Shown here: positions 21,668 to 29,933 of the stretch, piece after piece
Numbering within the stretch: the stretch's first letter is position 1
Layout of the letters: the number at the start of each line of letters is the position of its first letter
Origin: a virus
Length of the DNA stretch: 38,252 nt
IMG/VR virus record: IMGVR_UViG_3300032893_000166
Span: 1-38,252 of that record
Direction: 5' to 3' (one strand)
Program-made: the position numbers and the translations under genes
Notes under the pieces: generated by a model
What the model was told of the DNA's origin: nothing
Database searches by the model: none
Seen by the model: the letters and a program-made list of their open reading frames with translations, nothing else

Positions 21668-21903
21668 GCTATTTGTAATCCATTGCTTATGGTTATCTTA
21701 GTCGTAGGTGAACCGCCATTAGAAGTGGCCACGTAATAATCATTCGACCCTACTAAGGGTTTCACTGTAACGGGGATTTTTAAAAATCCTCTACCAGTAA
21801 GCGCCTGGTCTACTTCTAATGGAATACTGAAAGCACTTTTAAGGGCTTCAATATCCTTTTCAAGTTTGGTTATTCTATTGTTTAATCGAGTAATTTCGTC
21901 CAT
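21664..21903 (-). CDS. Small virion-associated protein with coiled coil, 79 aa
   Basis: Start placed at the ATG at 21903 (MDEITRLNNRITKLEKDIEAL); the longer frame overlaps the preceding gene. Residues 1-27 form a heptad coiled coil, likely a trimerisation stem, followed by a small beta domain (GFLKIPVTVKPLVGSNDYYVATSNGG.., ending TISNGLQIA). It overlaps the nozzle gene start by 4 bp. Probably a tail decoration protein. Confidence 0.65.
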   Translation of the reverse strand: MDEITRLNNRITKLEKDIEALKSAFSIPLEVDQALTGRGFLKIPVTVKPLVGSNDYYVATSNGGSPTTKITISNGLQIA

Positions 21904-21904
21904 G

Positions 21905-22771
21905 TTAATCTCTATTTTGATTAGTCCATGATGAAATACTTTTAGTAATTTTGTGCCACAATTCACCAATAGTAGCTAAAGAAACTAGACGGCCAGCACC
22001 ATTTAGAATTGAATCAGAAAATGCTCGAATTAATGCTTGAGATTTTGCCAATGAAACTGAGCGAGAGGCGCCATTCATAATTGAATCTGAAAGATTAGCT
22101 GTTTGTGCTATAGAATCACCAGAATAAAAAGCAACCATGATTGATTTACCACTTTTAGTTGTATCACTATTTGTTACTGTCATCGCAAAGGAGCCCGCAG
22201 GAATGATTCCGAGACCAGAATTATATCCTTGAGTATCAAATAAAGCGGTAGCATATACTCCTGAAATATGATTTGCGTTGACTGCTGTTGAATTAGTACC
22301 AGCACTCCAAGGGGTATTAGTATCTCCAATGTTTATAACAAATAAAGCGGCCCAATCAGCATCTCTTGTGGTTGTGAGAGAGGTAGCAAATGATGAAGCA
22401 TTAGAAGATGAGGTGGTGGTTATATCTGGTTCTGTTCCAGTATTAGTATTATTATATGAGACAGCAATTGCTTGAGCTGGGTCACTTCCAGCAGTATTCT
22501 CACTTACTACAATATTATGTGTTCCGGTAGCTGGATTCTTGAGAACAAATAAATAAGAAGAATTTTGTCCTCCTCCTCCATTATTTACTGCCATTGTCAT
22601 TGACACGCCGTTATAAGTCACTGTCGGAGTAGGAAATCCTCCTCCTGGAGATGAAGTTTGCACAAATACCAAAAGAAGATTTCCTGAATTATTGTGAGAA
22701 ATAGTGATATTTCCCCCCGAGTTATTCAGGTTTCCGTTTCCAGTACTTGTTACATCTCTTGTGATAGCCAT
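21905..22771 (-). CDS. Beta-sandwich tail protein, 288 aa
   Basis: Start placed at the ATG at 22771 (MAITRDVTSTGNGNLNNSGG), because the upstream in-frame codons overlap the previous gene. The first 220 residues are Ser/Thr/Gly-rich strands of Ig-like or lectin-like type (LLLVFVQTSS, TVTYNGVSMTMAV, NIVVSENTAGSDPAQAIAVSY), and residues 225-275 contain two near-repeats, SDSIMNGASRSVSLA and SDSILNGAGRLVSLA. It is likely a tail-attached or receptor-facing protein; no specific family is recognised. Confidence 0.65.
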   Translation of the reverse strand: MAITRDVTSTGNGNLNNSGGNITISHNNSGNLLLVFVQTSSPGGGFPTPTVTYNGVSMTMAVNNGGGGQNSSYLFVLKNPATGTHNIVVSENTAGSDPAQAIAVSYNNTNTGTEPDITTTSSSNASSFATSLTTTRDADWAALFVINIGDTNTPWSAGTNSTAVNANHISGVYATALFDTQGYNSGLGIIPAGSFAMTVTNSDTTKSGKSIMVAFYSGDSIAQTANLSDSIMNGASRSVSLAKSQALIRAFSDSILNGAGRLVSLATIGELWHKITKSISSWTNQNRD

Positions 22772-22772
22772 A

Positions 22773-23309
22773 TTAAAGATTGATAGTCCACGAAACTGTA
22801 AGAGTATCATTACTCAACAGAACAGCCGATGAAGATATATTTGCTTCCACAAAAAGATTACCATTAGAAGGAGCATCAAATATCGCCGCAGAAACTATCG
22901 TAGCTGAAGCTCCAGCGGTAAATGTTTTTGATAGGACATAAGAGGCGGCCCCATCGAGTGTTGAAGGTACTGTATAGCTTCCCACCGTTCCAAGTGCTCT
23001 TGTAAGGCCCGAAACGGCTGTTTCCCCGCTTAAAACCGTATCGGTCTTAGCTGGCGTTAGGCTACTCGTAGATAAAGCAATATACAGCGGTGGAAGTGGC
23101 GAAGAAATGCTATTTTGAGCCGAGCCAGCGATTAATGAAGCAATTAAATCTGCTCCTTTGTTCACTCGTGAGTTAAATCCAAATGATTTACTAATAATTG
23201 AATCACCACGTTTATGCTTTACTTCAATTTTGTTGAAGCCACTGATTCCAATAGTAAAACCAATTCGAGCACCAAGTTTTGTGTGTAAAAGTTTTTTAAT
23301 TATCTCCAT
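22773..23309 (-). CDS. Structural tail-associated protein, 178 aa
   Basis: Basic N-terminal segment, then a conserved-looking block LYIALSTSSLTPAKTDTVLSGE, GLTRALG, YVLSKTFTAGASATIVSAAIFDAP and LFVEANISSSAVLLSNDTLTVSWTINL at the end. This string is typical of a family of podovirus tail proteins in environmental genomes. It overlaps the connector gene by 10 bp. Confidence 0.7.
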   Translation of the reverse strand: MEIIKKLLHTKLGARIGFTIGISGFNKIEVKHKRGDSIISKSFGFNSRVNKGADLIASLIAGSAQNSISSPLPPLYIALSTSSLTPAKTDTVLSGETAVSGLTRALGTVGSYTVPSTLDGAASYVLSKTFTAGASATIVSAAIFDAPSNGNLFVEANISSSAVLLSNDTLTVSWTINL

Positions 23310-24049
23310 AAAAATTGTTTTCCGCTTAATCTAATATGGTCATCCTTATTTCTAAGGGCAACATCTTCGGCTAAAGCTTCTGATTGGTCATCTACCATCT
23401 TACCTAGAGCTTGCGCCGGAGTAAGAGAATTCATAATGGCATAGTCCCTAGAAGCAATCAGAGCCACAAGACGATGATGAATTGAGTAGAATCCAGGAGT
23501 TTTAGTAGTATCGGCGACCGTAAAATATGAAGGTGGTCTTTGGAAATAAACTTTTAATCCATTGGTGGAAGTTACTGAAGTTGCCAAGGGTTTAGGATAA
23601 AGAAAAATTGAATTAGCGATTTTGTCATAATATTCTGGTAATCCTGCTTGCTTTAGAAAATCTGTAAGCGATTCATCATAAATATTGGCCATGTCAATTG
23701 GCTTTAAAAGCCGCCAAGCTCCGGTATTGTCGAGCACTTCAACTCTTAAAATCTTTAAGAAAGTTATATCAAATGCATAGTCTTGTTGTTCCGAACCAAG
23801 CGTCGTAATAAGACTAGTGGTAGCAATTGGAAAATCAGTATTGTTATTATCATCCCATTGCCACTGGCCATCCGCCTTCATTAAAATTGAGGCAACAGTA
23901 TTCTGTGCTTCATTTAGTAATCTGGTGAACGTTGCGAGAAGATTAGTATTACCGGAAATTCTTCCATAACCTTCATCACCGAATATATTGGTTTCACATT
24001 CTTGGATAAGACCCTGCTTTCCAGAAACATCATTGAACATTAACGACAT
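23300..24049 (-). CDS. Head-tail connector (gp4-like adaptor)
   Basis: 249 residues. The start MSLMFNDVSGKQGLIQECE, a helical NLLATFTRLLNEAQNTVASIL, WQWDDNNNTDFPIATTSL and SIFLYPKP, then PPSYFTVADTTKTPGF..HHRLVALIASRDYAI, form the pattern of podovirus adaptor proteins that bind the portal ring and the nozzle. It is the first tail gene after the glycan cluster and has its own -10 box 6 bases upstream of the ATG. Confidence 0.75.
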   Translation of the reverse strand: MSLMFNDVSGKQGLIQECETNIFGDEGYGRISGNTNLLATFTRLLNEAQNTVASILMKADGQWQWDDNNNTDFPIATTSLITTLGSEQQDYAFDITFLKILRVEVLDNTGAWRLLKPIDMANIYDESLTDFLKQAGLPEYYDKIANSIFLYPKPLATSVTSTNGLKVYFQRPPSYFTVADTTKTPGFYSIHHRLVALIASRDYAIMNSLTPAQALGKMVDDQSEALAEDVALRNKDDHIRLSGKQFLWR

Positions 24050-24055
24050 GAATAA

Positions 24056-24088
24056 AGTATAAATCCTTCTTTAAAAAAGAAGGGATTT
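24056..24088 (-). promoter_or_regulatory. Leaderless -10 box with adjoining hairpin before the connector gene
   Basis: Minus strand TATACT (24056-24061) lies 6 bases before the ATG at 24049. Immediately upstream a 12-bp near-perfect hairpin (24061-24072 / 24076-24088, one bulge) closes over three As. The hairpin could end transcripts from the glycan cluster while the -10 restarts transcription of the tail genes. No -35 is visible. Confidence 0.45.
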
Positions 24089-24117
24089 ACTTACACATAA
24101 CCAGTTTTTGCGGCTTA

Positions 24118-25221
24118 TTATAAGCCCTTTATTACTTTATCTATTGCAGAAGAAAATTCCTCTCCGTATTGCCAATTTTCTTTTATGTAATTGAAAGCGT
24201 TTTGTCCAAGTAATTTTCTCTTATCTTCATGGAGTACTAAATCTTCCAGAGCATCAAACCATTCGCTCGGTTGTACTAATAGACCTGTTTGTTCGTGAAT
24301 AATAGTATCTCGGTCAAAGCAAGGAACAAAATAGGGATAAACTCGTGAAGCAATTGTGGGAATTTTATACATTGAATATTCCATCCATTTGATATGTGTC
24401 TTGCCTCTTGTGAAAGCATTATCAGCTAAAGGCGCTAATCCAATATCCCATTTCATTTCAGACAGTAGTTTTGGATATTCTTTAAATCCCCAACTTGAAG
24501 GAAGGATGTCGCTTCGTAGGCGAGTCGACTCACTGAAAACTTTAAATAAATCAAGATTGCTTTTTCCAATTGAGCCCATACTTTCAAAATAAACGTGAGG
24601 ATACTTGTCCATTATCTTTGCCAGCGCTGGAAACATCATCTTTAAGTCATCATAATGAGAATTTGAACCAGCATAGCCAATTACAATTTTTGATTTATCT
24701 TTCTTTGCTGGTTTGAAATTCCAGTCTTTTAATTCATTCATATTTGGAACAATAAATATCTTCTTTTCAAGACCGAAAACTTGTTTCATATGTCTAGCAA
24801 CACGTTGTTTAAGTGGTTCTGTGGAAACAGTGATTGCATCAGCAAAAGAAAGAATCGTCGAAACAAAAGCTTTATCCTTTTTGGTAGGCTTAAATTTATC
24901 GTAGAGGGGATGCGTTGGAAGAACATCTAAATAGTTGTCATCAAGGTCAATAACTACCTTTTTCTTGAATTTATCCCGATTAAAGAACATTTGAGAAGCT
25001 TGGTGTGGGTCAGAAAAATAAGAGGCCCAGAATATATCATATTCCTTGAAGATATCGGCCCATTTCTTTTTATCTAAGTTTATTCCTACAATGTCCTTTT
25101 CGTGTCCTTTAAGGTACTGATGGGGTTTAACGATTCGATAGTAACCTACTCCTCCATATCCATCTTCAATTTTTCTCTGGACATTTGCCGCAAAGTCATT
25201 CCTAAAAAAAAGTATCTTCAT
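24118..25221 (-). CDS. GT4-like (GT-B) glycosyltransferase, 367 aa
   Basis: The C-terminal nucleotide-sugar domain shows KIVIGYAGSNSHYDDLKMMFPALAKI, a DIGLAPL segment, GKTHIKWMEYSMYKIPTIAS and a terminal TGLLVQPSEWFDALEDLV, the usual order of GT-B family 4-like enzymes. The N-terminal half has IVKPHQYL and VIDLDDNYLDVLPTHP. It is the last gene of the glycan cluster, overlapping its neighbour by 4 bp. Confidence 0.85.
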   Translation of the reverse strand: MKILFFRNDFAANVQRKIEDGYGGVGYYRIVKPHQYLKGHEKDIVGINLDKKKWADIFKEYDIFWASYFSDPHQASQMFFNRDKFKKKVVIDLDDNYLDVLPTHPLYDKFKPTKKDKAFVSTILSFADAITVSTEPLKQRVARHMKQVFGLEKKIFIVPNMNELKDWNFKPAKKDKSKIVIGYAGSNSHYDDLKMMFPALAKIMDKYPHVYFESMGSIGKSNLDLFKVFSESTRLRSDILPSSWGFKEYPKLLSEMKWDIGLAPLADNAFTRGKTHIKWMEYSMYKIPTIASRVYPYFVPCFDRDTIIHEQTGLLVQPSEWFDALEDLVLHEDKRKLLGQNAFNYIKENWQYGEEFSSAIDKVIKGL

Positions 25222-25862
25222 TTGTTTGGGTCATTAAAATTACCATCAAAGTTAAGGTGATTATGCAAAGATACAATTCCTCCTCTATTTACTGAACCAT
25301 CGGGTTGCCATTCATATTCAAAGACTAGTTCATTCAATATGACTCCTGATTTATCTATTGCTGGCATAAAAGACAATTGGTCACGACGAGAGAAACGACA
25401 ATAATCTGCCCACCATGCTTCATTAAGAGCTTGAGTTCGTTTGTTATTTCTTCTGACAATGAAACCAGCCTCAACCAATCCTTTGTGTTTTGCATATTCA
25501 TGGTCTTCATAGTATTTGGCCTGCTCAATAATCAATTCTGGATTATCTAGTTTTAATTTCGCACACTCCATTGCCTCATCATAGATACAATCTCTCAGAT
25601 TATGTTTAAAGCAGGCAATATCGTATCCACCCATAAATTTATCAACAATTTCTTCAGGAGACATTAACAGTTTTCTATTGCCGTCGATATAAATGGTAAA
25701 TTCACTGTCAAAATACTTATGCGAGAGAATTTTTTGAATCCGTGAATTACGTCTCGGGTCTTTAAATCTATCGTATGAATCTATAAAACGAGTAATCGGC
25801 CAATTCTGTTCAATAATTGGGTCTTTGTTATTAGTAATGCAAGTATAAAGACTTATTGACAT
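25218..25862 (-). CDS. TOD1/MUCI70-type glycosyltransferase (DUF616-like)
   Basis: 214 residues: start SISLYTCITNNKDPI, then RNSRIQKILSHKYF, FTIYIDGNRKLL (the DxN/DG metal-site region), DIACFKHNLRDCIYDEA, QAKYYEDHEYAKHKGLVEAGFIVRRNN and EAWWADYCRFSRRDQLSF. This motif series is that of the TOD1/MUCI70 (DUF616) glycosyltransferase-like family. It probably transfers a sugar in the same pathway as the neighbouring enzymes. Confidence 0.85.
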   Translation of the reverse strand: MSISLYTCITNNKDPIIEQNWPITRFIDSYDRFKDPRRNSRIQKILSHKYFDSEFTIYIDGNRKLLMSPEEIVDKFMGGYDIACFKHNLRDCIYDEAMECAKLKLDNPELIIEQAKYYEDHEYAKHKGLVEAGFIVRRNNKRTQALNEAWWADYCRFSRRDQLSFMPAIDKSGVILNELVFEYEWQPDGSVNRGGIVSLHNHLNFDGNFNDPNK

Positions 25863-26074
25863 AGTTTCTTAATCAATTCTTCAATTTCCACTTTTTTAAT
25901 TTCTGGTACAAATGATTTCCAATATTCTGCATTAATGGAATGAGAATATTCTTTACCATTAATGGACGTTTTCCATGTAAGGACAAACATTGGTTTTCCA
26001 TTAAATGATTTGAAGTTACTTTGTTCAACAATAAAACTAACCTCTTTATTTAAAATTTGTTCCAACCATTTCAT
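25853..26074 (-). CDS. Hypothetical protein, 73 aa
   Basis: Overlaps the next gene by 10 bp and the aminotransferase by 4 bp (ATGA), so it is cotranslated within the glycan cluster. The sequence alternates strands and turns (VSFIVEQSNFKSFNGKPMFVLTWK) and ends in a basic-acidic helix (EIKKVEIEELIKKL). No family is recognised. Confidence 0.65.
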   Translation of the reverse strand: MKWLEQILNKEVSFIVEQSNFKSFNGKPMFVLTWKTSINGKEYSHSINAEYWKSFVPEIKKVEIEELIKKLCQ

Positions 26075-26946
26075 ATCTTTAAATAATGACCCCGTTCTGA
26101 ATAATACTTTGCATTAGAAGATTGGCATTTACCACCATACATCGGGAAAGAAGAAAGAGGTTTAAAGAATGGTCTAGTCTCTCCGTCTTTAATCATCCAC
26201 CAGCCCTTTATAACAAAAGTTGTGAGAGGTTCACCCTCAAAATAATCAAGCACCCATACTGCATCATGGATATTCTTGCCGTAAAATTCCTTTTCTAGCT
26301 TTCGACGTCTATCTCGTTCTTTAGGATAACCTCGCAGTGAACCAAGAATCATCTCTGCTTGCGATTCTGGCATTCGATAATTATATCCTATTTCTTCGTG
26401 AAAGTAATCGTGTTTATCTCCAAAGGCCATATTCTTTAGATAATTGATTCTATCGGCGTACTCTTTTTTGTTTGTAGTGCATATTCCACCCTCCTCACCA
26501 TGGATTATCTTGTTTTTATAGAATGAATAGCAGGTTATATCCGCCTTAGACGAACGCACAGCGCCCTGGGCTTCACAAGCATCCTCTATGACCTTTAAAC
26601 CATGTCTATGGGCAATTTTGAGGATTTCAGGCATATTGCAGAGCCTTCCATAGATATGGACAGGCATAATTGCCTTAGTTTTTGGTGTAATCTTGGCTTC
26701 AATAAGCTTCCAGTCTATGCAAAGAGTAATATCGCAATCGACAAACACAGGTGTAGCACCACAATAAGAAACAGCGAACCCACAAGCCGCCATTGTAAAG
26801 TCGGGGACAATAACTTCATCGCCTGGTTTAATACCAAGAGCAAGTAAACCCAAATGCAGAGCAGCAGTACCGCTATTACAGGTAACAGCATATTTTGAAT
26901 CAGTAAACTTTGCATATTTTTCTTCAAGTTGTTTATAATATTCCAT
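26071..26946 (-). CDS. DegT/DnrJ/EryC1 sugar aminotransferase, short N-terminus
   Basis: PLP-dependent fold type I enzyme: NSGTAALHLGLLALGIKPGDEVIVP, FVDCDITLCID, IYGRLCNMPEILKIA, EDACEAQGA and the lysine loop SFYKNKIIHGEEGG with the Schiff-base Lys146, then GYNYRMPESQAEM. These enzymes transaminate keto-sugars to amino-sugars. At 291 residues it is shorter than the usual 360-400: about 30-40 N-terminal residues and part of the C-terminus are missing. An in-frame TAA lies 9 bases upstream of the ATG, so no longer start exists. The moron-like gene abuts this shortened end. Confidence 0.85.
   Translation of the reverse strand: MEYYKQLEEKYAKFTDSKYAVTCNSGTAALHLGLLALGIKPGDEVIVPDFTMAACGFAVSYCGATPVFVDCDITLCIDWKLIEAKITPKTKAIMPVHIYGRLCNMPEILKIAHRHGLKVIEDACEAQGAVRSSKADITCYSFYKNKIIHGEEGGICTTNKKEYADRINYLKNMAFGDKHDYFHEEIGYNYRMPESQAEMILGSLRGYPKERDRRRKLEKEFYGKNIHDAVWVLDYFEGEPLTTFVIKGWWMIKDGETRPFFKPLSSFPMYGGKCQSSNAKYYSERGHYLKI
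26910..26939 (+). promoter_or_regulatory. Rightward promoter of the moron-like gene
   Basis: -35 TTGCAT (26910-26915), 18-base spacer and perfect -10 TATAAT (26934-26939), read opposite to all surrounding genes. It overlaps the first codons of the leftward aminotransferase. Confidence 0.6.
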
Positions 26947-26957
26947 AGGAGGTCTTT

Positions 26958-27131
26958 ATGCATACTGCTCTTTTTCAAGTAACCGAGAGATATCGAATTT
27001 CATCTCAATCAATTTTTCAGGCTGTTTTTGAAACTCGCTGGGAACAATGTTATAAAAGTTTTCGATTGAGTTTCAGGGCACCTGAAGAAGTGATTGAGTT
27101 TTGCTGGTATCTCTTGGAGAAGCCCCATTAG
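26958..27131 (+). CDS. Moron-like small protein, 57 aa
   Basis: Rightward frame in a leftward cluster, with AGGAGG 5 bases before the ATG (one of very few strong SDs here) and an intrinsic terminator overlapping its stop. The protein begins MHTALFQVTERYRISSQSIF and ends EEVIEFCWYLLEKPH; it is basic and aromatic with no TM or recognisable family. Independent promoter, SD and terminator in opposite orientation are the definition of a phage moron, so it may act on the host or on rival phages, but its function is unknown. Confidence 0.65.
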   Translation: MHTALFQVTERYRISSQSIFQAVFETRWEQCYKSFRLSFRAPEEVIEFCWYLLEKPH

Positions 27132-27141
27132 GGGCTTTTTT
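27121..27141 (+). terminator. Intrinsic terminator of the moron-like gene
   Basis: AGCCCC (27121-27126), loop ATTA, GGGGCT (27131-27136) followed by six Ts. On the minus strand there is no T-tract, so it works only rightward. The TAG stop of the small gene lies inside the loop. Confidence 0.85.
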
Positions 27142-28093
27142 CGTATGGCCATTTATTTCCATTGACATAATAATAATCAATGGTTTTTTGCAGAGCTTCT
27201 TTAAGAGAAGTCTGAGGACGATACTTAATGACAGAATAGATTTTAGTATTATCAGACTGAAGATGATTAATATCCCATGGCCGAAAACGCTTAGGGTCTA
27301 TTTCGATTTCAGCTTTGACATTCATAAGTTGTCCAATTAAATAAGCTAAGTCGTATATTTGTATTCCTTCTTCGCTTCCCATGTTATATACCTCTCCATA
27401 TTGGCCCTTCTCTAAAAGCTCAACAGCCATTCGTACTGCATCACCGGCATATTGAAAATCTCTAAAAGAATTATTGCCTAATTTTACTTTCCGACCTTTT
27501 GTTAGCTGTTCAATAATGACCGGAATAACATATTCATGGGTTTCTCGCTCGCCTACACAATTAAATTGCCGTAAGGCAATCACTGGTGTCTTAGCTTCTT
27601 TAAAACGAGCTTGGACAAGAGAATCTATCGCCAATTTCGATGCTCCATAGGTAGAGTGAGGCCGAGGAGGATAATTTTCATCAATTTTATGGTCCGGGGC
27701 GTCTCCGTAAATTTCGGCGCTAGAAACCTGCAAAATGCCTCGTACACCGGCATCTTGAGATGCATTAATGACTTTCAAGGCTCCAAAAGCATTGATATCG
27801 AACACCCTAAGTGGTCTTTCAAATGAAACAGGAACATATGGCTCGGCTACATAATTGAAAACATATTCAGCTTTGAATTCTTTAAGAATTTTATAAAGTT
27901 CCCATTCACTGCCTGTGATATCACACCATTGAAATTTAGCTTTTGGATGGATAAATTCTCTTTTACCAGCAATTAAATTATCTAACACCAAAACATCACA
28001 ATTTCTATCCTCGATAAGGTGGTCTACTAAATGAGAACCTAAAAATCCTGCTCCTCCAAACACCACCACTTTTTTATCTTGTATCTCTATCAT
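27128..28093 (-). CDS. NAD-dependent sugar epimerase/dehydratase
   Basis: 321 residues with the extended short-chain dehydrogenase features: GGAGFLGSHLVDHL at residues 14-27 for NAD binding, the catalytic SSAEIYGD, and YGASKLAIDSL with the YxxxK pair. A typical substrate block IPVIIEQLTKG follows and PQTSLKEALQKTIDYY ends it, as in UDP-glucose 4-epimerase and dTDP-glucose dehydratase relatives. It probably makes the keto- or epimer sugar used by the aminotransferase next door. Confidence 0.9.
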   Translation of the reverse strand: MIEIQDKKVVVFGGAGFLGSHLVDHLIEDRNCDVLVLDNLIAGKREFIHPKAKFQWCDITGSEWELYKILKEFKAEYVFNYVAEPYVPVSFERPLRVFDINAFGALKVINASQDAGVRGILQVSSAEIYGDAPDHKIDENYPPRPHSTYGASKLAIDSLVQARFKEAKTPVIALRQFNCVGERETHEYVIPVIIEQLTKGRKVKLGNNSFRDFQYAGDAVRMAVELLEKGQYGEVYNMGSEEGIQIYDLAYLIGQLMNVKAEIEIDPKRFRPWDINHLQSDNTKIYSVIKYRPQTSLKEALQKTIDYYYVNGNKWPYEKSP

Positions 28094-28587
28094 TTTATCG
28101 CTGTGATAGTGATATCACGTTCTGGACGATTATGGGTTCCCCCATCCTCTCTTGAAATTGAAGTAAATCCAGCTTGTCTAAGGAGCGGTTCAAGGGTTTC
28201 ATAACACCATGCCCATTTGTGGCCCCTCATATTAGCCCAACCAAATAATTGCATTACTCCATTAGTTCCATTAATTGTCTCTGGTTCGGTTGATTGATAG
28301 ATTGTACCAGCTATCTTTTTTAAATCACCAGTTTCGATAATAAGTTTTCCGCCAGTTTTAAGCCAGGAATTCCACTTTCTTAATAAAAGTGGCATCTCCA
28401 GAGAATCTATATACATCGCAAAATGCAAGAGTAATATTTCATCAAGACTATTCTCTTTCCATTTTAAGGTAAATATATTTGCCTTTCTATCAATTTTACC
28501 CTGAAACATCGATTGGTTATCAATGTTTAAATACCCTTCTCGATAATCATTCCCGCAGGCGAGATTTATTTTAGTAACTTTTTCCAT
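28090..28587 (-). CDS. SAM-dependent methyltransferase, type 11-like
   Basis: 165 residues: KINLACGNDYREGYLNID is motif I (LxxGxG-like, here ACGN), LDEILLLHFAMY is motif IV, and KTGGKLIIETGD is motif V/VI. Overlap of 4 bp with the epimerase places it in the glycan pathway, where it could methylate a sugar or a glycan precursor. The target cannot be read directly. Confidence 0.85.
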   Translation of the reverse strand: MEKVTKINLACGNDYREGYLNIDNQSMFQGKIDRKANIFTLKWKENSLDEILLLHFAMYIDSLEMPLLLRKWNSWLKTGGKLIIETGDLKKIAGTIYQSTEPETINGTNGVMQLFGWANMRGHKWAWCYETLEPLLRQAGFTSISREDGGTHNRPERDITITAIK

Positions 28588-29411
28588 ATTTTTAAGTGTT
28601 CATCACAATATTTTTTCCATATCCAATTCTCAACAGGATTTACTGATAGTTCTTTAAAAATCTTATTCAATTCTTTTTGAGTATCAAACGGATAATCGAC
28701 ACCGATATCAATATTAAAGCCTATATTTGGAGCAATTATCCTTAATCCAGCATTTTTTGCATCTAAAATTCCCATTGAACCTTCATCTTTACCGAAATAG
28801 AGATTATAGTCTGAAGATTCAAGAATTCTTTGATAATTTACATCGTCGAAGTTTGCAAAATAGTCAACTTGCAATCCTTCAGCCACTAATGGCACAAGAA
28901 TATCTCGCCATCCACTACCCATAATTCTAAATGCCCATTTTTTATGGTCTAGCGTTTTTACTAATTCTTTAAGCATCCATTCTCGCTTGCAACCATCTGG
29001 ATAAACATTTGTAAGAATTGAAACAATTTGATAGCGACGAGGGTTATTGTCATGGGCTGGTAAGACCACCCCAAGCTTTTTATCATTAAATCCTTTGCCC
29101 GAAAGCTTAATTAAAGTATCCATCGACATACAGATTCCGTAATCTGCTGTGCTCATGGCGACTTTCAGATTTGCCTCCTTATAAGGAGTATCGACATGAG
29201 TAATCATCAGAGTATTAATCGTATCCACATGACGATATGAAGCATAATTTATATGATGATTGATATCAGCATCTTTATTGGGAACATTGTCTACTGTCAC
29301 TTCTATGCCCTTTCGTTTCTTTAATTCATCGCGCATTCGATAAGCAAACTTTGAGAGAATGCCGTCAAATCTTCCTAATTCATAGTTTACTAGGTGAATT
29401 TTAATAGCCAT
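28566..29411 (-). CDS. GT-B-like glycosyltransferase, 281 aa
   Basis: Start placed at the ATG at 29411 (MAIKIHLVNYELGRFDG), just inside the previous gene; a longer frame from 29438 adds residues that are less protein-like. Sequence: a Rossmann-like N-terminus, DTPYKEANLKVAMSTADYGI, VSILTNVYPDGCKREWMLKELVKTL, FDDVNYQRILESSDYNLYFGKDEGSMGILDAKNAGLRIIA. The second half matches a GT-B donor domain with an E/D-G-S-MG-DA loop. It is the first enzyme of the cluster in transcription order. Confidence 0.75.
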   Translation of the reverse strand: MAIKIHLVNYELGRFDGILSKFAYRMRDELKKRKGIEVTVDNVPNKDADINHHINYASYRHVDTINTLMITHVDTPYKEANLKVAMSTADYGICMSMDTLIKLSGKGFNDKKLGVVLPAHDNNPRRYQIVSILTNVYPDGCKREWMLKELVKTLDHKKWAFRIMGSGWRDILVPLVAEGLQVDYFANFDDVNYQRILESSDYNLYFGKDEGSMGILDAKNAGLRIIAPNIGFNIDIGVDYPFDTQKELNKIFKELSVNPVENWIWKKYCDEHLKIWKKLLK

Positions 29412-29700
29412 TTTCTCGATAGAAGGCATCGTGGCCATCTTGGGTTTGTAAAGACTTTAAAATATGTTGAACGTACGCTAGGGCTTCGGTACGTGAGCGG
29501 TGTTTGGCATGAGACCCATTGGGTAATTCTATGGTATAGCCTGGGTCTGAATCATCCTTAATTTCATATCGAGGAATTGGACATACATCTATTCCATCCA
29601 GCTTGATATTTGCTATTTGTGGACGGTTAGGATTAGGGACAATCGATAGTCTTGGGTCAATTGCTTTTAGCTCATTTTCAAAATCAGGTATAACAATCAT
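29401..29700 (-). CDS. Hypothetical protein, 99 aa
   Basis: ATGA-type overlap with the preceding small gene and 11-bp overlap with the glycosyltransferase. It contains PDFENELKAIDPRLSIVPN, GIDVCPIPRYEI and HRSRTEALAYVQHILKSLQ. Mostly beta-strand and short helix; the neighbourhood suggests a capsid-accessory or glycan-related role. No family is recognised. Confidence 0.7.
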   Translation of the reverse strand: MIVIPDFENELKAIDPRLSIVPNPNRPQIANIKLDGIDVCPIPRYEIKDDSDPGYTIELPNGSHAKHRSRTEALAYVQHILKSLQTQDGHDAFYRENGY

Positions 29701-29912
29701 TTTTCTTTTATTAATTCTTTATATGTTTCTTCCGCATTAATAATTAAAAGCAGACACGCGGCCGCGATATCAGAGACTTTTCTTGATTTAGGAGTAACAG
29801 CCGTTCCGTAATTTTGGCCATCATATTGAAAAGTATACCCGATTTTTCCGTTCTTTATGAGAATGTCTATATCAAAGCCCTGTGGCATTGACAGAGTAGT
29901 GACCTCGTTCAT
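29697..29912 (-). CDS. Hypothetical protein, 71 aa
   Basis: Start placed at the ATG at 29912 (MNEVTTLSMPQGFDIDILIK); the longer frame would cross the capsid terminator and run into the capsid gene. Beta-strands then a helix (SDIAAACLLLIINAEETYKELI). It lies just downstream of the capsid terminator, so its expression probably needs read-through. No family is recognised. Confidence 0.65.
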   Translation of the reverse strand: MNEVTTLSMPQGFDIDILIKNGKIGYTFQYDGQNYGTAVTPKSRKVSDIAAACLLLIINAEETYKELIKEK

Positions 29913-29933
29913 TGGATTAATTATATACCCAGC

